A DNA stretch of 64,000 nucleotides from assembly GCA_947499555.1 (NCBI GenBank), contig CANMOU010000003.1, forward strand, positions 322,979 to 386,978, written 5' to 3'. The notes beneath the pieces are model-generated. The model was not told the origin of the DNA. It did no database searches and saw only the letters and a list, made by a program, of their open reading frames with translations. Numbering within the stretch: the stretch's first letter is position 1; every line of letters begins with the position of its first letter. The position numbers and the translations under genes are program-made. This document shows positions 16,363 through 24,848 of this stretch, in pieces. This DNA is from an uncultured Roseovarius sp. (GTDB lineage Bacteria; Pseudomonadota; Alphaproteobacteria; Rhodobacterales; Rhodobacteraceae).

Positions 16363-17343
16363 TTACGGTTCGGGGTAGAGCATGATCTTCGGATGGGCGA
16401 CCTGACCTGCACGCAGCTCCTGAAAGGCTGTGAAACCATCAGACAGACTGCGCTGCTGGAACCAGTCGAGCGGGCCGAGGCGACCATCAAAAATGGCTTG
16501 TGACGTATCCCGAAAATCCTGCGCCGTGTAAGTGTAGGTGCCGATAAAAGTGATTTCCTGTAGGGTCATCCGGCGGATATCAAGCCCGCCGGCGTCTTCG
16601 CCAAGCCCCACATGCGCAATAACGCCTCCGGGTTCGGCCATGGCAGAAGTCGCAGCACGCGTCGCGGCATAGCCCACCGCGTCGATGACGATGGGGAAAG
16701 ACCCTTCGGCCTTCGCTACGACGTTCTGAGCGCATTGGTCCTGCAGGAACGCGCGCCGCGCGTCGTTTGGTTCGACTATCGTAATCTCTTCCACGCCCAT
16801 CGCCTTCAACGCCAAGGCCGCCGCAAGGCCGATGGCCCCGCCACCGATCACCAGGGCACGCGGCTCCTGAGAAGGATGCAGCGCCTCCAGCGCCAAACGC
16901 GCGGCATGCCAACTCACTGCCAAGGGTTCGGCCAAAGCGGCCTTATCCAGCGGTGTATCCTCGGGTACGGTGACAAGGTTTTGTTCTGGCATGGCGACAA
17001 GCTGGGCGAACGCACCCTCGCGCGGCGGCATCGAGATGATCTGACGCGTCGGGCACAGGTTCTCGCGACCGCTCGTACAGGCCTGGCATGTGCCGCAGGT
17101 GACCAGCGGATTGATGGTGACGCGGTCTCCTCCCCGCGCGCCACCAACGATCACGCCTGCCGCCTCATGCCCCAGAATAAGCGGGGCCGGGCGGCGATCG
17201 TCATGACCGAGATAGGCATGCATATCGGAGCCGCAGATACCCACGGCAGACACGCGGATCAGATGCTCACCGTCACGAGGTGTGGCATCGGCCACGTCGC
17301 GGTAGCCCATCTGCTCGACACCGTCATAGACCAACGCCTTCAT
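16363..17343 (-). CDS. Zinc-dependent alcohol dehydrogenase (MDR), probable DHPS pathway enzyme
   Basis: The product has 326 residues. The catalytic zinc region shows GICGSDMHAY and LGHEAAGVIVG. A structural zinc loop has CGTCQACTSGRENLC, and a GGGAIG Rossmann motif binds NAD. It overlaps the SDR gene by 4 bases, and that gene in turn overlaps hpsN by 8. In described DHPS degraders two further dehydrogenases (HpsO and HpsP) accompany HpsN and convert one DHPS enantiomer to the other through a ketone. This enzyme and the SDR are good candidates for that pair. Which is O and which is P I cannot settle. Sulfolactate oxidation is an alternative role. Confidence 0.75.
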   Translation of the reverse strand: MKALVYDGVEQMGYRDVADATPRDGEHLIRVSAVGICGSDMHAYLGHDDRRPAPLILGHEAAGVIVGGARGGDRVTINPLVTCGTCQACTSGRENLCPTRQIISMPPREGAFAQLVAMPEQNLVTVPEDTPLDKAALAEPLAVSWHAARLALEALHPSQEPRALVIGGGAIGLAAALALKAMGVEEITIVEPNDARRAFLQDQCAQNVVAKAEGSFPIVIDAVGYAATRAATSAMAEPGGVIAHVGLGEDAGGLDIRRMTLQEITFIGTYTYTAQDFRDTSQAIFDGRLGPLDWFQQRSLSDGFTAFQELRAGQVAHPKIMLYPEP

Positions 17344-18113
17344 TTCGCGGTGAACCCCCCGTCAACCATCAGAACCTGTCCGGTGACATAGCCGGACGCC
17401 TCTGAGCAGAGAAAAAGCAGGGGCCCGTCTATGTCGCTTAGTTCCCCGTTGCGCGCCACACAGGTTTGGGCGGCATTGCGCGCCGCGCGTTCGCTGTCGT
17501 CGAACACCGCCTGGGTAAGCTCTGTCGGGAAGAACCCCGGGCCAATCGCATTTGCCATGATCCCGTGCGCAGACCACGCCTCGGCCATGGCGCGTGTCAG
17601 CTGGGCAATCCCGCCTTTGCTGGCACCGTAGGCAATTCCACCGGGAAAGGCGCGGGTGGTCTGGAGCGAGGCGAAATTCACGATCCGACCCCATCCCTTG
17701 GCCTTCATCGCGGGCACGAAGGCCTGGCTGAGAAAAAACGGCGCGGACAGGTTGAGCGCCAAAGTCTGGTCCCACCCTTCTGCGGTCACGTCATCAGCTG
17801 CTTGGCGGGTATTTACGCCCGCGGCATGTATCAGGATGTCGGGCGGGCCGAAGGGTTCTGAAATCTGCGCGACGAGCGAGGCCAGATGAGAGCGATCCGC
17901 CACATCAGCGGCGACGACATGGACGCCGACGCCAATCTCGGCCTTGAGATCCTGCAAAGCGTCCTTGCGCCGCGCGACACAGATCACATAGGCGCCTGCC
18001 GCAGCCAAGGTGATGGCCGCACGACGCCCCAGACCAGAGCTTGCGCCGGTGACGCAAGCCACATGGCCTGTCAGATCAAAAAGATCGCGCGGGTCTTGGC
18101 CGGGATCACCCAT
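17340..18113 (-). CDS. Short-chain dehydrogenase/reductase, probable DHPS pathway enzyme
   Basis: The product has 257 residues, standard for classical SDRs. It shows the cofactor motif TGASSGLGR, a NNAG-like HAAGVN, the catalytic Ser region VNFASLQTTRAF, and YGASKGG with the Tyr-x-x-x-Lys pair. The C-terminal VTGQVLMVDGGF is typical. Its start overlaps the end of hpsN by 8 bases and its end overlaps the alcohol dehydrogenase gene. Together with that enzyme it probably interconverts DHPS stereoisomers or oxidises a sulfonated C3 intermediate. Confidence 0.78.
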   Translation of the reverse strand: MGDPGQDPRDLFDLTGHVACVTGASSGLGRRAAITLAAAGAYVICVARRKDALQDLKAEIGVGVHVVAADVADRSHLASLVAQISEPFGPPDILIHAAGVNTRQAADDVTAEGWDQTLALNLSAPFFLSQAFVPAMKAKGWGRIVNFASLQTTRAFPGGIAYGASKGGIAQLTRAMAEAWSAHGIMANAIGPGFFPTELTQAVFDDSERAARNAAQTCVARNGELSDIDGPLLFLCSEASGYVTGQVLMVDGGFTAK

Positions 18114-19413
18114 CGGCGCTCAGATCGAAGTTTTCTTTCGGGAAGTACTTGGCCAGACGCACATCCGCAGCCCGCGCGTGGCCTTCCATGCCTTCCAGTC
18201 GCGAAATACGTGCGGTCGCCTCGGCCACGGATTTGGAGCCTTCGCGTGTGGCGCGTTGCCATGTGACGATCTTCATGTATTTGTGCACGCTCAGGCCGCC
18301 TGTGTAGCTGGCAGCGCCGGAGGTTGGCAGCACGTGGTTTGTGCCGGTTGCCTTGTCGCCGTAGGACACCGTGGTCTCTTCGCCCAGAAACAGCGAGCCG
18401 TAGCAGGTCAGGCGGTTCAGCCACCAATCAAGATCTTCGGCCTGCACTGTCAGGTGTTCGGGCGCATAGTCATCTGAGCACGCGGCCATTTCCTCACGGT
18501 CGGCGCAGACGATCACCTCGGCGTAGTCGCGCCAGGCTGCAAAAGCGTTGTCACGGTTAAGCTCAGGCAGGTCCTCGATCAGGCCGGGCACCATGTCCAT
18601 GACCTTCTCTGCCAGTTCTCGTTGGTCTGTCACCAACCAGACTGGCGAGTTGTAGCCATGTTCGGCCTGGCTCACGAGATCTGTCGCCACGATATGCGCG
18701 TCCGCCGTGTGATCAGCAAGGATCAGGCTGTCGGTGGGACCTGCGATCATGTCGATGCCGACTTTACCAAAGAGGATGCGTTTCGCTTCGGCCACAAACT
18801 GGTTGCCGGGGCCAACGAGGATGTTTGCCTTGGGCAGACCAAAGAGGCCGTAGGTCATCGCGGCCACACCCTGGACGCCGCCCATCGCCATGATCTTGTC
18901 GGCACCGCAGATATGCGCGGCGTAAACAATCGCGGGGGCAATCCCGATACCGGGGCGCGGGGGCGAACATGCCGTGATGTGGCGGCAGCCGGCGACCTTG
19001 GCAGTGGTCACTGTCATGATCGCGCTGGCGATATGGCTGTAACGCCCACCCGGCGCATAGCACCCGGCCGCATCGACCGGGATCGCCTTCTGCCCGGCAA
19101 CAAAACCCGGCAGAATTTCCATCTCGACATCGGCCACGGTCGATTTCTGCATCTCCGCAAAGCGGCGCACATTGTCATGGGCGAACTGAATGTCGGCCTT
19201 GAGCTTATCGGGCACCTGCGCGCAGGCCGCGTCGATTTCTTCTTGTGTCAGAAGGATGTTGCCTTCGTACTGGTCAAACTTCGCCGCATATTCCAGCGCC
19301 TTGGCGTCGCCACCCGCTTCGATATCAGACAAGATGCCCTGCACGGTGGCATGAACTTCGGAGGCATCCGATTTGGAGGTAAGTGTCGCTTTCTTGAGAT
19401 ATTCGCGAGACAT
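18106..19413 (-). CDS. hpsN: Sulfopropanediol 3-dehydrogenase HpsN (histidinol dehydrogenase family)
   Basis: The product has 435 residues and the histidinol-dehydrogenase fold. Visible signatures are VDAAGCYAPGGRY, GVQGVAAMTYGL, GPGNQFVAEAKR, AGPTDSL, SQAEHGYNS and LPTSGAASYTGGLSV. HpsN oxidises (R)-2,3-dihydroxypropane-1-sulfonate by four electrons to (R)-sulfolactate with NAD. The product is distinguished from true HisD by the operon: it sits with two alcohol dehydrogenases and comDE and is controlled by a LacI regulator, with no his genes. It is the first gene of the minus-strand operon and has two operator palindromes 82 to 117 bases upstream. Confidence 0.88.
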   Translation of the reverse strand: MSREYLKKATLTSKSDASEVHATVQGILSDIEAGGDAKALEYAAKFDQYEGNILLTQEEIDAACAQVPDKLKADIQFAHDNVRRFAEMQKSTVADVEMEILPGFVAGQKAIPVDAAGCYAPGGRYSHIASAIMTVTTAKVAGCRHITACSPPRPGIGIAPAIVYAAHICGADKIMAMGGVQGVAAMTYGLFGLPKANILVGPGNQFVAEAKRILFGKVGIDMIAGPTDSLILADHTADAHIVATDLVSQAEHGYNSPVWLVTDQRELAEKVMDMVPGLIEDLPELNRDNAFAAWRDYAEVIVCADREEMAACSDDYAPEHLTVQAEDLDWWLNRLTCYGSLFLGEETTVSYGDKATGTNHVLPTSGAASYTGGLSVHKYMKIVTWQRATREGSKSVAEATARISRLEGMEGHARAADVRLAKYFPKENFDLSADG

Positions 19414-19494
19414 TTTGGGCGGTTCCTTCTTTCTTAAATTGGGGCGGTGCGCAAATCTGCCATCGACGCCCTAAAAAGAATCATGTTTGCATCG

Positions 19495-19508
19495 TGTAAG
19501 CGCTTACA
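19495..19508. promoter_or_regulatory. LacI-type operator 1
   Basis: TGTAAGCGCTTACA is a perfect 14-bp palindrome with the central CG step typical of LacI-family sites. It lies between the divergent hpsN operon and the LacI-type gene. The likely ligand-responsive regulator is the adjacent gene product. Confidence 0.8.
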
Positions 19509-19514
19509 TAAGTT

Positions 19515-19530
19515 ATGCAAGCGCTTACAT
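19515..19530. promoter_or_regulatory. LacI-type operator 2
   Basis: ATGCAAGCGCTTACAT repeats the first site with one mismatched pair. Its centre is 21 bp from the centre of the first, about two helical turns, so two repressor dimers would bind the same face of the DNA. Confidence 0.75.
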
Positions 19531-19602
19531 CAAGCTGTTTTAATCGCCGCTTCCTGTGCTATGAAACAGGCGAATCCTAAATGAGAGCGCACCGCGAAAC
19601 GC

Positions 19603-20607
19603 ATGTCGAAAGCTGTCCCCACACTTGACGATGTCGCCCGGATGGCGGGGGTGTCGACGGCCACAGTATCGCGCTGTCTCAACGAGCCGGGCAAGGTGGT
19701 TGAAGCGACGCGCGACAAGGTCATGCAAGCAGTTGAGGCGCTGGGCTACACACCGAATTTCGCAGCGCGCGTCATGGCGGCAAAGCGCAGCTTTACCGTC
19801 GGAGCGATTGTGCCGACGATGGAGAACGCTATCTTTGCCCGCGGCCTTCAGGCCTTCCAAGAAACGCTGCACGCGAAAGGGTACACGCTGCTGGTCGCAA
19901 GCTCGGCCTATAAGCCAGAGATCGAAGAAGAACAGATCCGCGCGCTGGTGGCGCGCGGCGCGGATGGGCTGCTTCTGATTGGGCACGAACGTGATGCGGG
20001 CATCTATGACTATCTCGAACGACAGAGCGTGCCCGCGCTTGTCGCCTGGGCCTATGATCCGGCGGGTCGGGTGCCGTCGATTGGCTTTGACAACCGCGCG
20101 GCAATGCGGGCGGTGGCCGAGGAGGTGCTCGGCTGCGGGCACCGCCGGCTTGGCATGATTTCCGGCATCTGCGCTGGCAATGACCGGGCGCAGCTTAGGC
20201 TTGACGGCGCGCGCGCCGCCATGGCTGCGGCGGGCATCGATCCCGATGATCTGGCATTTGTCGAGACCGCTTACACGATCGAGGCCGGAGCCGCCGCTTT
20301 TGACCGGATCATGCGCCGCTCGCCGCGTGCCACTGCGGTGATCTGCGGCAACGATGTCTTGGCCGTGGGCGCGCTGCAGGCGGCTCATAAACTTGGTCTC
20401 ACGGTGCCGGGTGATGTGTCTCTCACCGGCTTTGATGACATGGAATTGTCGCGCATCGTAACCCCGTCTCTGACAACCGTTGCGGTTCCGCACAGAGAGA
20501 TGGGACAAGCGGCAGCAGAAGAGGTCATGCGCATGGTTGAAGGCAAAAGCGCCGGAGAGTCGCGGTTGCTCGAAACAGAGGTCATCCGGCGCGCATCGCT
20601 TGGCTGA
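19603..20607 (+). CDS. LacI-family transcriptional regulator of the DHPS operon
   Basis: The product has 334 residues. The N-terminal helix-turn-helix reads TLDDVARMAGVSTATVSRC, with the hinge region near FAARVMAAKR. The remainder is a periplasmic-binding-protein-like sensor domain (VGAIVPTMENAIFARGL, LLLIGHERDAG, AVICGNDVLAVGALQ, SLTGFDDMELS). The gene is divergent from hpsN across a 189-base gap that contains two palindromic operators, so self-control and control of the hps-com operon are likely. The inducer is probably DHPS, sulfolactate or a related sulfonate (inferred). The ribosome site is weak. Confidence 0.88.
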   Translation: MSKAVPTLDDVARMAGVSTATVSRCLNEPGKVVEATRDKVMQAVEALGYTPNFAARVMAAKRSFTVGAIVPTMENAIFARGLQAFQETLHAKGYTLLVASSAYKPEIEEEQIRALVARGADGLLLIGHERDAGIYDYLERQSVPALVAWAYDPAGRVPSIGFDNRAAMRAVAEEVLGCGHRRLGMISGICAGNDRAQLRLDGARAAMAAAGIDPDDLAFVETAYTIEAGAAAFDRIMRRSPRATAVICGNDVLAVGALQAAHKLGLTVPGDVSLTGFDDMELSRIVTPSLTTVAVPHREMGQAAAEEVMRMVEGKSAGESRLLETEVIRRASLG

Positions 20608-20792
20608 TTGATCGCGCGCTGGTCGGCGATGGCCGCGATATGCGTTCAATTCTTGGCTTTCCCCCGCGTCGGGTCACAGGGTTAGCCAAGTTTGGTCACG
20701 AGTTCTCCACATTTCCACCGCCCATATAGAGGGCGGGAATGTGGTGATTCGAAACCCATTCGTTCCCGCAGTACGTGGTAACGGGGAAAACG

Positions 20793-22355
20793 ATGAAACT
20801 TGATCCGCAGTGCAGTGGTATTGAGTTGCCAAGCGGCACGTCTTTGCTGAGGGGGCAGTACGAGATCGAGCGGCCCTTGTCACAGGGCGGCTTCGGCATC
20901 ACGTATCTTGCGCGCGACAGCCTGAAACGGCGTGTGGTGGTCAAGGAATGTTTTCCGCAGGATCTCTGCACCCGGGCCGCTCTGCGGGTTTGTGCCAAAT
21001 CCGAACAGTTTGCCAAGCGCTTCCAGACCGTCCTCCAGAACTTCAAGGAAGAGGCGTATCGGCTTGCCGCGCTCGACCACACAGGGATCGTCCGCGTCCA
21101 TCAGGTCTTTGAAGAAAACGGCACTGCTTTTCTCGCGATGGATTTCGTCAATGGCGAGGATCTTTGCACGATTGTCGAGGAACACCCTGAGCGTCTGGAT
21201 GCCGGGGCCCTGTCGCAAATTGTTGTCGGGGCGTTGGAGGCTGTTCAGTACACCCATGAGGAGGGGGTGCTCCACCGCGATCTTGCACCCGACAACTTCA
21301 TCATCGATGCGCGCAACCGTGTGACACTTATCGATTTCGGATCATCGCTGGAGATTGATCGCCAGACCGAGACCGCAAGCAGCAAGCTTCTGGCGGTCAA
21401 GGATGGTTACTCGCCACATGAGTTCTATCTTGAGGGGGCACACCATGATGTGCCCAGCGATATCTACGCGCTCGGCGCGACATTCCACTATCTTGTGACC
21501 GGCTATACCCCGCCCGATGCCGGCATCCGGGTGCAGGAGTTGCAAGCCCAGCGCCCAGACCCCTATGAACCGCTTCGCGAAGTGGATTGGGATCTCGATC
21601 AGCATTTCCTTGATCTGATCAACACGGCGCTGAATCTGCACCCCGACCATCGGATCGCGTCCGCGGCCGCGTGGCTGGACGCGCTGCAGGATGCCCCTGC
21701 ACCGGTGGCACAGCCAGAAGCACAGCATGCACCTCAGCCACAGCAGCAGGCGCAGCCGGAAGTCGCAGTTCATGTCGAAGCGCCGAATTCCCAGGCGAAA
21801 CACGGCCCGACCAAAGCGCCCGATCCTCGCATCGCTGCGGAAGAGGAAGTTGTCTATGACAGCGGCCCCAAGCAGAAAACACTTTCCGCCGCCCCGCCGC
21901 CCGATCCAACGGCCATCCCCCTCGATGCGCCCGAAATCGTCGCCAAGATTTCCGAGCTGGTGACAGACACCAACAGCAAGTTTGACCCCGGCTTGCCTCA
22001 GCTCCTGAAACAAGGAGACACGGTTGTTCGGACAGAGAAGCCGGAAGTCAAAGAGGCGCCCAAACCCAAAGGGCAGCCTGTCGATATTTTCGGCAATCCA
22101 ATCGAGGATGTCGAAGCCTTTCTCGCTGAGCAAGACGGTACGCCCCTTAAGCGAAAAAAGAAAAAGAAGGGTGGCTCGGACGACAGCACAGAATTTTCTT
22201 CAGGCAATACCGCAACCGATGACCCGAGCATTGAAGAACAAAGAGACGCGACTGCGCAGAATGGCAAGGCTGCGCGGAAAGGCGCGATGGGTCGTTTCTT
22301 CAACAAGATCCTGTCCAGTAAGGACACAGGCGACTCCGTCGTTCTTCAGAATTAA
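20793..22355 (+). CDS. Eukaryotic-type Ser/Thr protein kinase, first gene of the GTPase cluster
   Basis: I choose the ATG at 20793 over a GTG 18 bases upstream, because it has GGGGA spaced 7 bases before it. The 520-residue product has a Hanks kinase domain at residues 22-295: Gly loop LSQGGFGITYLA, Lys51, HRDLAPDN (His161-Asp163) and DFG (Asp181), then DGYSPHEFY and SDIYALG. All catalytic residues are present. The rest is a low-complexity Gln/Pro/Lys-rich tail with KRKKKKKGG. The C-terminal FFNKILSSKD could be a short amphipathic helix. I see no membrane span. The kinase, FHA and PP2C trio resembles PpkA-Fha-PppA control of type VI secretion, but no secretion genes are nearby. Confidence 0.9.
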   Translation: MKLDPQCSGIELPSGTSLLRGQYEIERPLSQGGFGITYLARDSLKRRVVVKECFPQDLCTRAALRVCAKSEQFAKRFQTVLQNFKEEAYRLAALDHTGIVRVHQVFEENGTAFLAMDFVNGEDLCTIVEEHPERLDAGALSQIVVGALEAVQYTHEEGVLHRDLAPDNFIIDARNRVTLIDFGSSLEIDRQTETASSKLLAVKDGYSPHEFYLEGAHHDVPSDIYALGATFHYLVTGYTPPDAGIRVQELQAQRPDPYEPLREVDWDLDQHFLDLINTALNLHPDHRIASAAAWLDALQDAPAPVAQPEAQHAPQPQQQAQPEVAVHVEAPNSQAKHGPTKAPDPRIAAEEEVVYDSGPKQKTLSAAPPPDPTAIPLDAPEIVAKISELVTDTNSKFDPGLPQLLKQGDTVVRTEKPEVKEAPKPKGQPVDIFGNPIEDVEAFLAEQDGTPLKRKKKKKGGSDDSTEFSSGNTATDDPSIEEQRDATAQNGKAARKGAMGRFFNKILSSKDTGDSVVLQN

Positions 22356-22366
22356 AGGAAAGAAAA

Positions 22367-23920
22367 ATGAAATTTCTGCGTGACATTATCGAAGAGAAGC
22401 GCGCCGGACGCGTGAATGGCCAGGATCCGTCGCTTCAGGCCAATGAGCATCAGATTGACGATATCAGGCCGCCGGTCGAATCCCCGATAAACGCAATGCC
22501 CAAAGCGCCTGAAGACGATGAAGAGATTTCGATGGAAGAGATCGACTTTGATCTCAAGTCTCTGGGTATCTCTCAAAACTATGACGACGATGAAGGCTGG
22601 GTTGGCGCCGAAGCCGCTGAAGGCGCGCCAATCGGTGGTGATGTCAACGGCTTGCATGAAATGTTCACCGATGAGGCGGATGATGCCGAGGACGAAAAAC
22701 CAGGCACATTGAACCTTCAGGGTTTCGAAATTTCCGAAGCCTCTGAGGATGAAATGGAAGACGAAAACGCCGAGCCTGAGGCGAGCCTTTCCGATGCGCT
22801 TGAAGAAGCAGTCGCCGATCTTGAAACCCTGAAGATCGAGGCGGACAGCGAAGCAGATGACATGACGGAGGCTGAATCCGAAGCTGAGGTCGAGGCGGCG
22901 TCTGAATTGGAGGAGAGTGCCGAAGACGAGGCTGAACTGGCCCCTGAAGACGCGCCCGCGCTGGAAGCAGATGATCAGGACGCGGACGAGATGGAAATGG
23001 CCGAGGAAGAAGAAGCTCCAGAAGAAGTTTCTGAATTTGAAGCCGAGTTGGAAGAAGAGGCCGCTGAGCTTGAGGCCGATGCGCCAGAGATGACAGCAGA
23101 GGCCGACGACGAATTCCTCGCCGCGCCCGAAGACGAGATGCCCGAAGACGAGATGATGGAACCGGCAGAAGTTGAGGCGGAGGCAGACGAAGCCGAGGCT
23201 GATGCCGAAATCGAGATCGAAGCGGTTGCCGAGGAAGATGCGGCCGATGAAAGCGCCGCTGAAGATGAAATCGCCCCTGAAGTTGAGGCTGTGACCGAGG
23301 CGCTGATGGCCGAGGACGCCGCTGAGGACACCGGCCTGGAGCCCTCAGAGCTTGACGATATGGCAAAGAGCGTTGAGGCCTCGGCGGATATGCCGATTGC
23401 CGTACCTCTTCCGGCTGCGGGCCGTGGCGCCGGTGGGCGCTCTGGCCGCGTCAAAACACGTATTCTTGGCTTTTCGTCGCCCAGTACGGCAAGCGAAGAC
23501 CCCTTCGAGAAAGCGGCCAGCACGCCAGCTCCCGCTGAGACATCAGCCAATTTCCCAGTCGGCTGGCTGGTTGTTGTCGATGGACCCGGCCGTGGCACGT
23601 CCTTCACGATTTTTGATGGTGTGACACAGATCGGACGCGGTGAGGATCAGACGGTACGCCTTGATTTCGGCGACAACTCGATCTCACGCGAAAACCACGC
23701 GGCGATTGCGTATGATCCCGAGCAGCAGACCTTCTTTATCGGACATGGTGGCAAGGCAAACCTCGTACGGGTAAACAATCGCCCGGTCCTGAGCACGGAA
23801 GAGCTTCAATCCGACGACAAGGTTCGCATCGGTGAGACCACGCTGCGTTTCGTGGCCTTCTGTGGTCACAGCTTCTCGTGGGATCGCGACGAGGATATCA
23901 AACATGCTTCAGCCCAATAA
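22367..23920 (+). CDS. FHA-domain protein with a very acidic N-terminal region
   Basis: The product has 517 residues. A short basic-hydrophobic N-terminus (MKFLRDIIEEKRAG) precedes about 300 residues rich in Glu, Asp and Ala (about residues 45-345), with no predicted folded domain and no Cys. The C-terminal FHA domain (about residues 398-505) shows VDGPGRGTSFTIFDG, QIGRGEDQ, SISRENHAAI and GETTLRFV, the phosphothreonine-binding signature. A basic RVKTRILGF segment lies between the two parts and could be a kinase target. It probably reads phosphorylation by the kinase encoded just upstream (12 bases apart). The gene overlaps the phosphatase gene by 17 bases. Confidence 0.9.
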   Translation: MKFLRDIIEEKRAGRVNGQDPSLQANEHQIDDIRPPVESPINAMPKAPEDDEEISMEEIDFDLKSLGISQNYDDDEGWVGAEAAEGAPIGGDVNGLHEMFTDEADDAEDEKPGTLNLQGFEISEASEDEMEDENAEPEASLSDALEEAVADLETLKIEADSEADDMTEAESEAEVEAASELEESAEDEAELAPEDAPALEADDQDADEMEMAEEEEAPEEVSEFEAELEEEAAELEADAPEMTAEADDEFLAAPEDEMPEDEMMEPAEVEAEADEAEADAEIEIEAVAEEDAADESAAEDEIAPEVEAVTEALMAEDAAEDTGLEPSELDDMAKSVEASADMPIAVPLPAAGRGAGGRSGRVKTRILGFSSPSTASEDPFEKAASTPAPAETSANFPVGWLVVVDGPGRGTSFTIFDGVTQIGRGEDQTVRLDFGDNSISRENHAAIAYDPEQQTFFIGHGGKANLVRVNNRPVLSTEELQSDDKVRIGETTLRFVAFCGHSFSWDRDEDIKHASAQ

Positions 23921-24848
23921 GGTTCACTACGACGCATCCTCTGCCATCAGCCTCGGTCGGCGGGATCGCCAGGAAGACGCGGTTGCACTGGATTTTCCGG
24001 TGGGCGCCAAGCACGGCTTTGCTGTGCTGGCCGATGGCATGGGCGGTCATGCCGCCGGAGATGTAGCAAGTCAGATCGTCGTCACGGAGATGTTCAGTGA
24101 GCTGAAGATGCTGATCAGCGACCCTGGAGCGATGGAAAGTAATATCCGGGATCGTCTCTGCACGGCAATTCAAGATACCAACATGTGTATCGAGCATATG
24201 GCAAACACGACGCCCGATGTCTCGGTCATGGGATCGACTGCGCTGGTGCCCGTGATCTTCGGTGCCCGCCTTTACTGGGTTTCAGTAGGAGATTCCCCGC
24301 TTTTCTTGTTCCGCAAAGGTCAGCTTGAACGCCTGAATGAAGACCACTCCATGGCACCTCAAATCGATGAGATGCAAACCAAGGGTCTGATTGACGAGGT
24401 GGAGGCCGAAAACCACCCGGATCGAAATGCGCTGACCTCGGTTCTTGCGGGCAATGAAATCCCGCGAATTGACTGTTCGGGGAAGCCTGTATCGCTTGAG
24501 GCGGGCGATATCGTTATCGCCGCAAGCGACGGCCTTGAGTTTCTGAGCGAGGAACGGATCAGTGACATCCTGATGACTTACAGGGTTCGGCCAAGCTCCG
24601 AGATCAGCGCCGTGCTCTTGCGCGAAATCGAAGCTCTGAACCATCCAGATCAGGACAATGTTTCGCTTTGCCTCATCAAGGTGATGGGCGAAGAGGAAGA
24701 GCAGTTAGTCGCCCCCGATCCGATAGCAGCCGTTGCCAAGATTGTTCAGGCCGACCAGGCCTCTCGCCCGTCATCTGTTACCGTTTTGTCCCGCAAGACA
24801 AACGGTGCGTCGCAAGTTGTGTGTGTTTCTCGGAAGGTAAAAATGTGA
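23904..24848 (+). CDS. PP2C-type Ser/Thr protein phosphatase
   Basis: I start at the ATG at 23904, inside the end of the FHA gene, with GAGG about 11 bases upstream. This gives 314 residues. The PPM/PP2C metal motifs are clear: RRDRQEDA, VLADGMGGHAAGD, GSTALVPV, VGDSPLFLF, DHSM, ASDGLEFLS and DNVSLCLIKV. The enzyme should reverse the kinase encoded two genes upstream. The stop overlaps a GTG start of the following GTPase gene by 4 bases (GTGA), so this is one transcription unit. It resembles PppA-type phosphatases in domain length, but lacks the type VI secretion neighbours. Confidence 0.92.
   Translation: MLQPNKVHYDASSAISLGRRDRQEDAVALDFPVGAKHGFAVLADGMGGHAAGDVASQIVVTEMFSELKMLISDPGAMESNIRDRLCTAIQDTNMCIEHMANTTPDVSVMGSTALVPVIFGARLYWVSVGDSPLFLFRKGQLERLNEDHSMAPQIDEMQTKGLIDEVEAENHPDRNALTSVLAGNEIPRIDCSGKPVSLEAGDIVIAASDGLEFLSEERISDILMTYRVRPSSEISAVLLREIEALNHPDQDNVSLCLIKVMGEEEEQLVAPDPIAAVAKIVQADQASRPSSVTVLSRKTNGASQVVCVSRKVKM

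Noticed and set aside
19540-20649. Minus-strand frame of 369 codons opposite the LacI gene
   Set aside because: The LacI gene is clear on the plus strand with a helix-turn-helix and operators upstream. The antisense frame has no motif.
22975-23607. Ser/Ala-rich minus-strand frame of 210 codons within the FHA gene
   Set aside because: The reverse complement of a repetitive GAA/GAG/GCC stretch produces long Ser/Ala-rich frames by composition. No independent signal supports it.
20793-23920. Type VI secretion locus as the explanation for the kinase/FHA/phosphatase genes
   Set aside because: No TssB, TssC, Hcp, VgrG, ClpV or TssM-like protein is encoded within the window. The downstream genes are GTPases.
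24668-24844. N-terminal extension of the first GTPase gene by 59 codons
   Set aside because: The extension overlaps the phosphatase's conserved C-terminal coding region and is Arg/Cys-rich. A GTG with a ribosome site and a 4-base overlap is the better start.
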